Below, one piece after another: positions 1-6,361 of a stretch of 8,587 bases of DNA (its first letter is position 1; each line of letters opens with the position of its first letter). Location: NCBI GenBank assembly GCA_036398775.1, contig DASWOJ010000287.1, positions 1-8,587 of the forward strand, written 5' to 3'. The notes under the pieces were generated by a model that saw only the letters and a program-made list of their open reading frames with translations, did no database searches and was not told the DNA's origin. The position numbers and the translations under genes are program-made. Source of the stretch: DASWOJ01 sp036398775 (lineage in GTDB: Bacteria > Pseudomonadota > Alphaproteobacteria > Acetobacterales > Acetobacteraceae).

Positions 1-2005
1 CGCCGCTGCACGCCATGACGGAATACAGGCAGCGCAGCGTGTCGCCGGGATGCCCGTAAACCGGGATGATGATGCTGACATCAGGCTCCCCGGCCGCTGG
101 GAAGCGGATCGGCTGCGGTGCGTCCCCGGTCAGCAGGTGCAGCGGATGGGTCGGGCCGCGGCGGTCGCTGTCCAGCCAGTGCGCCAGCGGGTCGGCGGCG
201 CCGAGTCCGTGACGCTGGCGATACCAGGCGGCATCGAACAGCGGCGCCGGGTTGCCGCCGGTGCCGGCGCCGATCCGCCACCAGTGCAGCAGCGGGTCCA
301 TCCCGCCGCGGTCCCCCTCCATCGCATAGACCGCCGCGTCCAGCCCGGGGTTCGGGTCGAGGCCCTCCGGGATGCCGTGCCGGACGTAGTGGGTCAGCGG
401 GTCCAGCCCGGTCGCGGCGACGCCGTGACGCGCGGCATACCAGTCCACGTCCAGGAAGGCGTTGGGGTCCAGCCCCTCGGCCGTCCCGGTCCTGATCCAA
501 TGCAGCAGCGGGTTCTCGCCGGACGCCGCGACGCCCGGGTTGCGCGCCAGGTAGAAGGCGGTGTCGAACCAGGGGTTCGGCTGTGCGCCGGCGGGGGCGC
601 CGGTCCAGGCGAAGTGCGCGGCCGGGTCATGCCCGGCAGCAGCCAGTCCCGGATGCTGCGTCAGATACCAGGCGGCGTCGAACAGCGGCGCCGCCTGCAG
701 CGTCTCAACGTCCACCCGACGCCGGGCCAGCATCCGCCGGTGCTCGCCGAGCTTGCCCCGGCGCAGCAGGCCGACGAACAGCCGGGCGCGGCGCAGCAAC
801 GGCAGGCGGCCCAGCATGCGGACCGGCGCGGTCAGGCGCCACGACCGGGACTGCTCCATCGCGGCCTGCACGGCGCGGGCATGGGCGAGGTCGGCACGCA
901 GGGCAGCCGCCTCCGATTCCCGCCCGGCCAGGACGGCGTGGACGCGCTCCCAATCCTCCGCCCGTTGCGACAGCAGGCCGAGCAGGTGCGCCGCCTGGGC
1001 ATCGCGTGCAGCCACCTGCGCCTCCAGCGCCGACTGGTAGGACCAGCCGCGGTGCAGGTCGTCCAGAACGTCGTCATGCGCATTCCTCAGCGCGTCCAGC
1101 TCGGCACGCAGGGCGTCCGCCGCCTCGACGCGGGTGCGATACGACTGCAAGGCGGCGACCTCGCCATGCAGGCCGGCGTTGCGGGACTCCGCGGCCCGCT
1201 GGGCTGCCAGGGCCTGCGTCGCCTCGAAGTGGTCCATCCACCGTTCGCCGAACTGGCCGAAGCGGTCGCGCAGCAAGGCCGCCGCCTCCGGCCCGGCGTC
1301 GCACAGGGCGCGCATCCCGGGCGGCACGTCGGAGCCGACCGCCAGCACGCCCAGCCCGTGGCTGTGCAGGAACTCGAAGCCCGGGTAGCGCGCCCGCAGC
1401 TCCGCCCACAGGCGCCATACGCCGAAGTCGCCCCGGCGCTCGTTGGTGTCGTGGAACAGCACCACCCCGCGTGGTGACAGCTTGGGCAGCCATGAGAAGA
1501 AGTCGCCGCGCACCGCCTCGTAGGTATGGAAGCCGTCTATGTGCAGCACGTCTATGCTGCCGTCGGCGAAGTGCGGCAGTGCCTGGTCGAAGGTGCAGCG
1601 CATCAGTGTCGAGAAGGTGCCATACAGCGGGTCGTGGAAGCGGCGCAGATCCTCGTAAACCTCGTCGCCATACTGGCCCGCGTGCTCGTCCCCCTGCCAG
1701 GTATCCACGGCGTAGCAGCGCGTATCGGTGCCGGCCTGGGCCACGGCGCCGCAGAAGGCAGCGTATGACACGCCGTTATGCGTCCCCAGCTCCACCAGGA
1801 GGCGTGGCCGGACGGCGGCGACCAGCCACTGCGCAAAGGGCACGTGGCCATACCAGGCGCTGGCAACCCCGGTGCGGGCCGGGCGCAGGAACAGGGCGTC
1901 GAATGCCGGGTCCTGCAGGCGGTCCGGAGTGGCTGCCGCAGGGGCAGAGGTGGTCAGGCTGTGGTCCAAAGCCCGGGTCCGATCAGTGACTGTGGCTGGT
2001 AACAT
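1..2005 (-). CDS. Methyltransferase / coiled-coil / repeat / GT2 glycosyltransferase fusion (3' end outside window)
   Basis: Translation from ATG at 2005 stays open to the left edge (668 residues visible, no stop), so the gene is C-terminally truncated by the window. Residues about 68-200 form a class I SAM-dependent methyltransferase (Methyltransf_24 type): LLVELGTHNG is the SAM-binding glycine loop (69-78), then VDTW (100-103), HIDGFHTYE (155-163) and VLFHDT (182-187). Residues about 255-385 are Ala/Glu/Arg-rich and look coiled-coil, followed by the SRSWRLTAPVRML linker (386-398) often seen in large glycosyltransferases. Residues 440-622 hold about five degenerate 35-38 residue repeats. Residues 641-668 (PDVSIIIPVYGHPGDTLRCL) begin a GT2 fold. 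The start codon overlaps the stop of the upstream glycosyltransferase gene by ATGA, so the two are probably co-translated. Likely role: making and methylating a surface glycan, acting in the cytoplasm. Domain calls are strong; the substrate is unknown. Confidence 0.9.
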   Translation of the reverse strand, partial: MLPATVTDRTRALDHSLTTSAPAAATPDRLQDPAFDALFLRPARTGVASAWYGHVPFAQWLVAAVRPRLLVELGTHNGVSYAAFCGAVAQAGTDTRCYAVDTWQGDEHAGQYGDEVYEDLRRFHDPLYGTFSTLMRCTFDQALPHFADGSIDVLHIDGFHTYEAVRGDFFSWLPKLSPRGVVLFHDTNERRGDFGVWRLWAELRARYPGFEFLHSHGLGVLAVGSDVPPGMRALCDAGPEAAALLRDRFGQFGERWMDHFEATQALAAQRAAESRNAGLHGEVAALQSYRTRVEAADALRAELDALRNAHDDVLDDLHRGWSYQSALEAQVAARDAQAAHLLGLLSQRAEDWERVHAVLAGRESEAAALRADLAHARAVQAAMEQSRSWRLTAPVRMLGRLPLLRRARLFVGLLRRGKLGEHRRMLARRRVDVETLQAAPLFDAAWYLTQHPGLAAAGHDPAAHFAWTGAPAGAQPNPWFDTAFYLARNPGVAASGENPLLHWIRTGTAEGLDPNAFLDVDWYAARHGVAATGLDPLTHYVRHGIPEGLDPNPGLDAAVYAMEGDRGGMDPLLHWWRIGAGTGGNPAPLFDAAWYRQRHGLGAADPLAHWLDSDRRGPTHPLHLLTGDAPQPIRFPAAGEPDVSIIIPVYGHPGDTLRCLYSVMACSG
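139..688 (-). repeat. Five degenerate protein repeats inside the methyltransferase/GT fusion
   Basis: The translated minus strand shows about five consecutive units at residues 440-477, 478-515, 516-552, 553-587 and 588-622 of the fusion protein. The recurring pattern is a Phe/Leu-Asp start, an aromatic pair such as WY, FY or VY, a Gly-Val-Ala-Ala stretch, Asp-Pro-Leu, His-Trp/Tyr, Gly, and a closing Pro-Asn. Examples are LFDAAWYLTQHPGL and DPLLHWIRTGTAEG. The last two units lack part of the middle. Such repeats are known from large bacterial glycosyltransferase and glycan-synthesis proteins, where they are probably structural or protein-interacting. The DNA is not closely conserved between units, so these are old protein repeats rather than a recent tandem duplication. 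Confidence 0.8.
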
Positions 2006-4149
2006 CAGCTTTCCGGGCCGGATGCAACTGGCGCGGACATCCCGGATGCAACTCGTGGGCGCATCCCGGATGCAACTGGTGGGCGCATCCCGGATGCAAC
2101 TCGCAGGCGCATCCACGGACGCGGCCGGTGCGGCGCCGCCAGCACCAGGGCATCGTCGGTGGCATGCAGGTTGGGGTTGAGGAACGGGTCCTCATCGGCC
2201 GCCGCGCCCCAAATGGAGCGGTAGCGGGCGGCGTCGGCCAGGAAGCGGGCCTGGCGTTCTGGGTTGGCAGCATCCTCGCCGCGGGTCGCGCCCTCCAGGT
2301 GCAGCAGCACGGAGTCCGGGGTCCAGACCACACGCAGCCCGGCGGCCCGGACGCGCTGGCACAGGTCCACGTCGTTCCATGCGACCGGCAGGCCCTCGTC
2401 CATGCCGCCGACCCGCGCCCAAACCTCGCGCCGGATCGCCAGGCAGGCGCCGGTGACTGCGGACAGGTCGCGCGGGACAGCCAACTGCCCCTCATAGCCC
2501 GGCGCATCCCGCGGCGCCCCGCGCAGCACGTGCACCGCCCGCCCCTTGGGTCCGAGCACCATGCCGCCATGCTGCAGCGTCCCGTCCCGGTGCAGCAGCC
2601 GCGCGCCGGCTGCGCCCACGTCCGGGCGCACGGCATGGCGGACCAGCTCGCGCAGCCAGGCAGGGTCCGGCATCTCGATGTCGTTGTTCAGCAGCACCAG
2701 GATGTCACCCGATGCTTCGCGGGCCGCAGCGTTGTTGAAGGCGGAAAAGTTGAACGGGCCGGGACGGTGCAGCACCCGGACGCGGGGCGTCGCAGCCAAG
2801 GTGTCCAACAAGGCCAGGGCGTCCGGGTCCGTGCTGCCGTTGTCCACCACCAGCAGCTCCAGTGCGGGATAGGCGGTCTGGCGCAGCACGCCGGTGGTGC
2901 TGGCGCCCAGCAGGTCCGGGCGGTCCCTGGTCAGCAGGATGACGGTGACGGCAGGCAGGTCCGTCAATGCGGGCAGGGCCGGGCGGGGTTGGACCGGCGG
3001 CGGCGGCCCGGCGGCGTGGATCAGGACAGCGGGAACGTGCAGCACGCCCGACGGTCCCGCCAGCACGGCGGCGCGCAGGGCGAGGTCGTGCCACGGGTCC
3101 GGACCCGGGCGCAGCCCGTCCAGCTGGTCCAGCAGCGCCGCATCATAGAGCGCAAGCTGCCCGATCGGGATGCCGGCCTGATGCGCGTCCCGGCTGTAAT
3201 CCGGCTTGAAGCGCGGGGCATGGCGGACACCATCCGGTCCTGCCTGGTCCTCGTCGGAGTAAAGCAGGGCCGGCGCGGGATGGGCGGTCCACGCCTGCAT
3301 GGCCTCCCACAACGCGCTGGGGGGCAGGGTGTCGCCGGGCTGCAAGCATCCTACGGCAGTGCCGGTGCGGGCGGCCAAGGCGGCGTTCAGCCCGTCCAGC
3401 CCGCCGGGGCCGGGCAGCAGCCGTAGCCGTGGCTCGTCCGCCGCCGCCCGCGCCAGGATACGGGCGGGCCAGGCGGAGTGCAGGCGGGTGGCCAGGCATA
3501 GCTCCCAGTCTGGATAGGCACCGGCCTGCAGGCTCGCGAGGGTGCGGAGCGCAGCCTCGGCCTGGCTGTCGCCGGCTGGCATGGCGAGGCTGATGCGCGG
3601 ACCCTGCAACGGCGGCGGGCAAAAGGCTGCTGGCGGGGTGTCGTGCAACGCGACCCACAAGCGATAGGCAGTCGGGTCATCCGGAGCTACGCCGGGGAAT
3701 AAGCCCGGCAGCAGCGGCGCACGCATGAAGACCGGAGCGGCGTCGGCGATGGCGGCCATGGCCTCTGCACGGGACAGGCCGGCCATCGCGGCAGCCAAGC
3801 CTGCAACCGCTGGATCACCAGCCGGAAGGGCCTGCGAAGCCATGCGGGCTGCCATGTCGGAGGAGGCGGGATCACCTGGCTGGCCCGCGCCATGCAGGGC
3901 CATAAACTCGGGCGTTGAGGCCAGTACGCGAGCCAAATCCGACAGGCTGGCACCGCGACGCCAGGCGGCGACCAGGGCAGTCAGTCCATCCGCATCAGGA
4001 TCCCTGCCGAGGGCCGCGCGATGCAGGCGAAGCAACGCTCCCCCGGTATTCCTTGCATCATCTGGAGAGGTAAACAGCGTCACGCCGCGCTGTATGCAGA
4101 ACCCGGCGCGACGCGGCAAGGTGGCCCGCTGCGGGCCGTGCAGTGCCAC
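2005..4149 (-). CDS. DUF4214-containing GT2 family glycosyltransferase with tandem GT domains
   Basis: A 714-residue cytoplasmic glycosyltransferase. Residues about 36-84 match DUF4214 (RLHRAALGRDPDADGL, then ASLSDLARVLASTPEF). Residues about 183-378 resemble a first GT2 domain: LLYSDEDQ (295-302) and FKPDYSRD (314-321) are kept, but the expected DDxS and DxD motifs are not. Residues about 399-630 are an intact GT2 domain with VVDNGSTD (434-441), LLNNDIE (486-492) and an acceptor-side WNDVDLCQRV. The last 35 residues are an octapeptide repeat plus PES. The chosen start is GTG at 4149, preceded 8 bases upstream by AGGAAGG; an alternative GTG at 4083 (residue 23) would still keep DUF4214 intact but lacks a clear ribosome site. 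The stop overlaps the next gene's ATG. Likely role: sugar transfer in surface polysaccharide or glycan assembly; donor and acceptor are unknown. Confidence 0.92.
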   Translation of the reverse strand: MALHGPQRATLPRRAGFCIQRGVTLFTSPDDARNTGGALLRLHRAALGRDPDADGLTALVAAWRRGASLSDLARVLASTPEFMALHGAGQPGDPASSDMAARMASQALPAGDPAVAGLAAAMAGLSRAEAMAAIADAAPVFMRAPLLPGLFPGVAPDDPTAYRLWVALHDTPPAAFCPPPLQGPRISLAMPAGDSQAEAALRTLASLQAGAYPDWELCLATRLHSAWPARILARAAADEPRLRLLPGPGGLDGLNAALAARTGTAVGCLQPGDTLPPSALWEAMQAWTAHPAPALLYSDEDQAGPDGVRHAPRFKPDYSRDAHQAGIPIGQLALYDAALLDQLDGLRPGPDPWHDLALRAAVLAGPSGVLHVPAVLIHAAGPPPPVQPRPALPALTDLPAVTVILLTRDRPDLLGASTTGVLRQTAYPALELLVVDNGSTDPDALALLDTLAATPRVRVLHRPGPFNFSAFNNAAAREASGDILVLLNNDIEMPDPAWLRELVRHAVRPDVGAAGARLLHRDGTLQHGGMVLGPKGRAVHVLRGAPRDAPGYEGQLAVPRDLSAVTGACLAIRREVWARVGGMDEGLPVAWNDVDLCQRVRAAGLRVVWTPDSVLLHLEGATRGEDAANPERQARFLADAARYRSIWGAAADEDPFLNPNLHATDDALVLAAPHRPRPWMRLRVASGMRPPVASGMRPRVASGMSAPVASGPES
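2021..2116 (-). repeat. Four 24-bp direct tandem repeats (in-frame minisatellite)
   Basis: Units lie at 2021-2044, 2045-2068, 2069-2092 and 2093-2116. On the plus strand each begins GATGCAACT and three end CATCCCG; the two central units differ at one base. The array lies at the 3' end of the glycosyltransferase gene. On the coding strand it encodes four octapeptides of the form Met-Arg/Ser-X-X-Val-Ala-Ser-Gly (residues 680-711), immediately before the last three residues. Because 24 is divisible by three, copy-number change keeps the frame and leaves the ATGA junction with the next gene untouched. Confidence 0.93.
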
Positions 4150-4186
4150 CGTGCCAACCTTCCTGACAGAAAGGAGGCACGGTGGC
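4145..4186 (-). promoter_or_regulatory. Long hairpin enclosing the glycosyltransferase ribosome site and GTG start
   Basis: GCCACCGTGCC at 4145-4155 is perfectly complementary to GGCACGGTGGC at 4176-4186 (11-bp stem). Beyond a small bulge, CCTT (4158-4161) pairs with AAGG (4171-4174), and CT/AG pairs close a GAC loop. It fills most of the 45-base gap between the small exported protein gene (stop at 4195) and the glycosyltransferase gene. On the minus-strand transcript it would sequester both the AGGAAGG ribosome site (4164-4158) and the GTG start (4149-4147). No T-run follows on either strand, so it is not a textbook intrinsic terminator. It may control translation initiation or act as a processing or weak termination site. 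Confidence 0.6.
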
Positions 4187-4194
4187 GATGAGGC

Positions 4195-4443
4195 TTACTG
4201 TTGCTGGGGAGCGTTGGTGCTCTGCGCCGGCTGCTGTGTCTGCTGCGCCTGCTGACGGGCGGACTTGTTGGCCTCATGCCGCCCGACAGCGCAGCCCGCC
4301 GCGGCACCGAGCAGGCCGTGCCCGGCAACGTGTCCAGCTACGCCGCCCACGGCAGCGCCCTTGATGCAGCCTGCGGCCTGCGCCGGGGCGCCAGCGACCA
4401 ACAGGGCAGGCACGGCGACAGCGGCTGCGAATAGGAACTTCAT
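4195..4443 (-). CDS. Small exported glycine-zipper protein with Gln-rich tail
   Basis: Encodes 82 residues. Residues 1-23 are a typical Sec signal peptide (MKFLFAAAVAVPALLVAGAP, then an AQA cleavage site), giving a mature protein of about 59 residues. Residues 29-54 have glycines spaced as in glycine-zipper segments (GAAVGGVAGHVAGHGLLGAA), with Cys26 and Cys51 flanking the segment and able to form a disulfide in the periplasm. The tail (about 62-82) is rich in Gln and low in complexity. ATG at 4443 has a strong GAGGAGG site 7 bases upstream, located inside the MFS gene end, and overlaps the MFS stop by ATGA. That coupling suggests a joint role with the transporter, but I recognise no specific function; an envelope-associated or outer-membrane role is inference from the glycine zipper. 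Confidence 0.8.
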   Translation of the reverse strand: MKFLFAAAVAVPALLVAGAPAQAAGCIKGAAVGGVAGHVAGHGLLGAAAGCAVGRHEANKSARQQAQQTQQPAQSTNAPQQQ

Positions 4444-5666
4444 GATGGTGCCTCCTCAGGCATGATTGTTCCGTAATTACGCGCGGGAGGCGGCCGGGTT
4501 TCCGGCAGGGCCAGCAGGCCCGCTGCCGCTGCCGCGCCCGCCCCCGCCAGGGACAGCAGCGCCGCAGCCGCGCCGAAGTGGTCGGCCACCAGTCCGGCCA
4601 GCCAGGTGCTGAGCGTCGCCCCGGCGCCGGCCGCCAGCCCCAGCACGCCGAGTGCTGCGCTGAACCCGCCGCTCCGCCGGGTGATGTCGGCCGCCACAAG
4701 CGGCATCAGCACACCCAGCGCCGCGGCGCTGACGCCGTCCAGCGCCTGCACGGCGATCACCCAGCCCGGCGCGACGCCGCACGCCAGCAGCACCCCGCGG
4801 ATCGGCAGCGCCAGGAAGCCAAGCAGCAGCACCGGACGCCGCCCCCACACCTCCGCCTGCCGGCCGATCAGGGGAGACGCCAGCGCCACGATGGCCTGCG
4901 GCGCCACGATGCAGGCGGCGATCACCAGGTTGGCGTTCGACCCGGCAGCGCGGGTGATCGCCCCCGCCACCAGCGGAAGCATGGCGGCGTTGGCCAGGTG
5001 GAACCCGGCGACGCACACGGCAAAGGCCAGCAGCCGGCGGTCCAGCAGCCCGCGCAGCGGCACCCGTGCGGACCGCTCGCTTTGGATCGGCAGCGTCGCG
5101 TAGCCGCCCCGTGACACCACGGCCACCGTCAGCCCGGCCGCCATCATGGCCGCCGTGGCCCAGAACACCGCGTTGCCGGACACCCAGGTGCCGATGCCGC
5201 CCAGGGCCAATGCAGCGGCGGCGCTGCCCAGGGAGGCGAAGCGGGCGTTGCGCCCCAGCCGCTCTCCCAACCGGTCGTTGCCGGCGAACTGCAGGCTGAT
5301 GGCGGCGATGGCCGGACCGATCATGCAGCTTGCGAAGCCGTGCAGCACCTCCGCCAGCAGCACCGGCAGGCGGGCGGACGTGACGGCGAACAGCAGCGCG
5401 CTGGCGGCGATGGCGGCGGCGCCGGAGGCGATGGCCAGGCGCTTGCTCCGCATCCAGTCCACCAGCGCGCCGGCCGGGACCTGGCTCACCATCGCCGCGA
5501 CGGTGCCGACGGCCAGCGCCTCGCCGATGTCGCCCTGCGTCCAGGCCTGCGCCGTCAGGTGAACCGCGATGAAGGCGCCGAACCCGGTCTGGCCGCCGGC
5601 GACCAGTGCGTTCAGCGCGTCCAGGGTCTTTGTACCGGCGGGCTGCACTGCCGCGTTTTCCTTCAT
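4440..5666 (-). CDS. MFS transporter
   Basis: A 408-residue (from ATG 5666) major facilitator superfamily inner-membrane transporter with about 12 hydrophobic segments. The cytoplasmic loop after helix 2 reads GALVDWMRSKR and the equivalent loop in the second half reads GRQAEVWGRRP, both motif-A-like and expected for the two MFS halves. The ending LPETRPP is followed by a short tail. The frame is open to an ATG at 5732 (430 residues), but the extra 22 residues (MGQAPARQRQPSSSRCG...) are hydrophilic with atypical codons and neither start has a strong ribosome site, so 5666 is preferred. Its stop overlaps the start of the small exported protein gene. The substrate cannot be told from sequence; efflux is a reasonable guess only. 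Confidence 0.88.
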   Translation of the reverse strand: MKENAAVQPAGTKTLDALNALVAGGQTGFGAFIAVHLTAQAWTQGDIGEALAVGTVAAMVSQVPAGALVDWMRSKRLAIASGAAAIAASALLFAVTSARLPVLLAEVLHGFASCMIGPAIAAISLQFAGNDRLGERLGRNARFASLGSAAAALALGGIGTWVSGNAVFWATAAMMAAGLTVAVVSRGGYATLPIQSERSARVPLRGLLDRRLLAFAVCVAGFHLANAAMLPLVAGAITRAAGSNANLVIAACIVAPQAIVALASPLIGRQAEVWGRRPVLLLGFLALPIRGVLLACGVAPGWVIAVQALDGVSAAALGVLMPLVAADITRRSGGFSAALGVLGLAAGAGATLSTWLAGLVADHFGAAAALLSLAGAGAAAAAGLLALPETRPPPARNYGTIMPEEAPS

Positions 5667-5899
5667 CGCGGGGGGTGCAACGCCACAGCGACTGGAGGAG
5701 GGTTGGCGTTGCCTTGCCGGCGCCTGGCCCATCCGGCCACGCGGCGCCGGGCCGTCACACGGCGCCCCGCTGCCACAGGGCGCCCCCCCGTCGCACGGTG
5801 CCGCACCGCAGCGACGGGGCGCAGCGACGGCGTTCCATGGCCGGACATTTGCTCAGAGACGTGAAGGCGGGCGCCCGGCGTCATCGTGTCCAACGTCAT
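5663..5899 (-). CDS. Doubtful 78-codon ORF between PRC-barrel and MFS genes
   Basis: An ORF of 78 codons fills exactly the gap between the PRC-barrel gene and the MFS gene, with ATGA overlaps at both ends (5896-5899 and 5663-5666). The product is Arg/Ala/Val-rich (for example RHRATGGRPVAAGRRVTARR) with no recognisable domain, signal peptide or membrane segment. There is no Shine-Dalgarno sequence before its ATG, since the upstream bases are the Pro codons of the PRC-barrel tail. Its middle is an 18-bp tandem repeat. It may be a leader or coupling ORF, but the composition is also what a noncoding GC-rich spacer would give. I do not assign a function. Confidence 0.25.
   Translation of the reverse strand: MTLDTMTPGARLHVSEQMSGHGTPSLRPVAAVRHRATGGRPVAAGRRVTARRRVAGWARRRQGNANPPPVAVALHPPR
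5743..5814. repeat. Four degenerate 18-bp tandem repeats upstream of the MFS gene
   Basis: Units at 5743-5760, 5761-5778, 5779-5796 and 5797-5814 each start GGCGCC or GGTGCC and the first three end in a CAC or CAG triplet. They are about two-thirds identical to each other. They lie in the 229-bp spacer between the PRC-barrel stop and the MFS start, in the region expected to hold the MFS promoter or leader. No recognisable operator name can be attached. Confidence 0.6.
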
Positions 5900-6297
5900 T
5901 GCGGCGGCGGCGGCGTAGGGGCTGACGGAGGCGCCGCCATCATCGTGGCGCCTCCGGACTTGTAATCCGGGGCGGCGGCGATCTGGTCGGCGGACAGCTC
6001 CAAGATGATCCCGCCATCCGCTGGGTTGAAATGGAGCGCCTTCCAGGAGATCGCAACCCGGCGCTGGCCGATGCCAAGGAAGCCGCCGAAGTCCACCACC
6101 GCCGCGCGCGTGGCGCCCAACCCGTCCACCAGGATATCCACGATCCGTCCGGCAGGCTTGCCCGAGGGGTCCAGCACCGTCCGGCCCAGGATCGGGGCTG
6201 CGTCGGCGGGATCCACCGGCTCGTGCCGCACCTCCGCCGGCTGGGCCAGGGCCAGCGCCGGGACAGCGAGGAGCAGGAGCGCGGAACGTCGGATCAT
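5896..6297 (-). CDS. Exported PRC-barrel domain protein
   Basis: Encodes 133 residues from ATG 6297. Residues 1-18 are a Sec signal peptide (MIRRSALLLLAVPALALA), pointing to the periplasm. Residues about 36-90 are a PRC-barrel: ILGRTVLDPSGKPAGRIVDI, then AAVVDFGGFLGIGQRRVAI and a closing ISWKAL. A Pro-rich tail (APTPPPPQ) ends the protein. The frame extends to an ATG at 6363, but those 22 extra residues would bury the signal peptide and overlap the divergent gene; ATG 6297 has an AGGG 6 bases upstream and is preferred. PRC-barrels are small beta modules that bind partners in photosynthetic reaction centres and RNA processing; here the role is unknown. It is the first gene of a minus-strand group leading to the MFS gene. 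Confidence 0.85.
   Translation of the reverse strand: MIRRSALLLLAVPALALAQPAEVRHEPVDPADAAPILGRTVLDPSGKPAGRIVDILVDGLGATRAAVVDFGGFLGIGQRRVAISWKALHFNPADGGIILELSADQIAAAPDYKSGGATMMAAPPSAPTPPPPQ
5926..5956. other. Inverted repeat in the 3' end of the PRC-barrel gene
   Basis: CGGAGGCGCC (5926-5935) pairs perfectly with GGCGCCTCCG (5947-5956), giving a 10-bp stem with an 11-base loop. It lies within the last 20 or so codons of the PRC-barrel gene. With no T-run it is not a clear terminator; it may stabilise the message end or limit read-through towards the MFS gene, or simply reflect GC-rich codons. Confidence 0.4.
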
Positions 6298-6361
6298 GCC
6301 GGACCCTGGGAGGGCCGGGCCGGGCGTGTCAACATCCCTGTGGATAGGATGAGGACTGGGC
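6298..6361. promoter_or_regulatory. Divergent intergenic region between PRC-barrel and crotonase genes
   Basis: This 64-base gap between the two divergent start codons must hold the promoters or leaders of both genes if the PRC-barrel gene starts at 6297. On the minus strand a TTGACA stands at 6332-6327, but no TATAAT-like hexamer lies at a suitable distance. On the plus strand a GAGG about 8 bases before the ATG at 6362 is a plausible ribosome site. No operator palindrome was seen. Confidence 0.4.

Noticed and set aside
50..1477. Long plus-strand ORF of 475 codons, with another in a second frame at 583-1989
   Set aside because: Antisense to the methyltransferase/GT fusion, whose minus-strand translation has clear domains. 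The plus-strand products are Arg/Gly/Gln-rich without motifs, as expected for shadows in GC-rich DNA.
2128..3426. Plus-strand ORF of 432 codons
   Set aside because: Antisense to the GT2 gene, whose minus-strand frame carries DUF4214 and GT2 motifs. The plus product has no recognisable domain.
4145..4186. Intrinsic terminator for the small exported protein gene
   Set aside because: The stem is strong but no T-run follows on either strand, and the glycosyltransferase start lies within it; listed as a regulatory hairpin instead.
5667..5732. Upstream ATG at 5732 for the MFS gene
   Set aside because: The 22 added residues are hydrophilic with low third-position GC and no ribosome site; the ATG at 5666 directly precedes the expected N-terminal segment.
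6327..6332. Perfect TTGACA on the minus strand as a -35 box
   Set aside because: The sequence about 17 bases downstream (CCAGGG) is not a -10 element, so a sigma-70 promoter is not supported.
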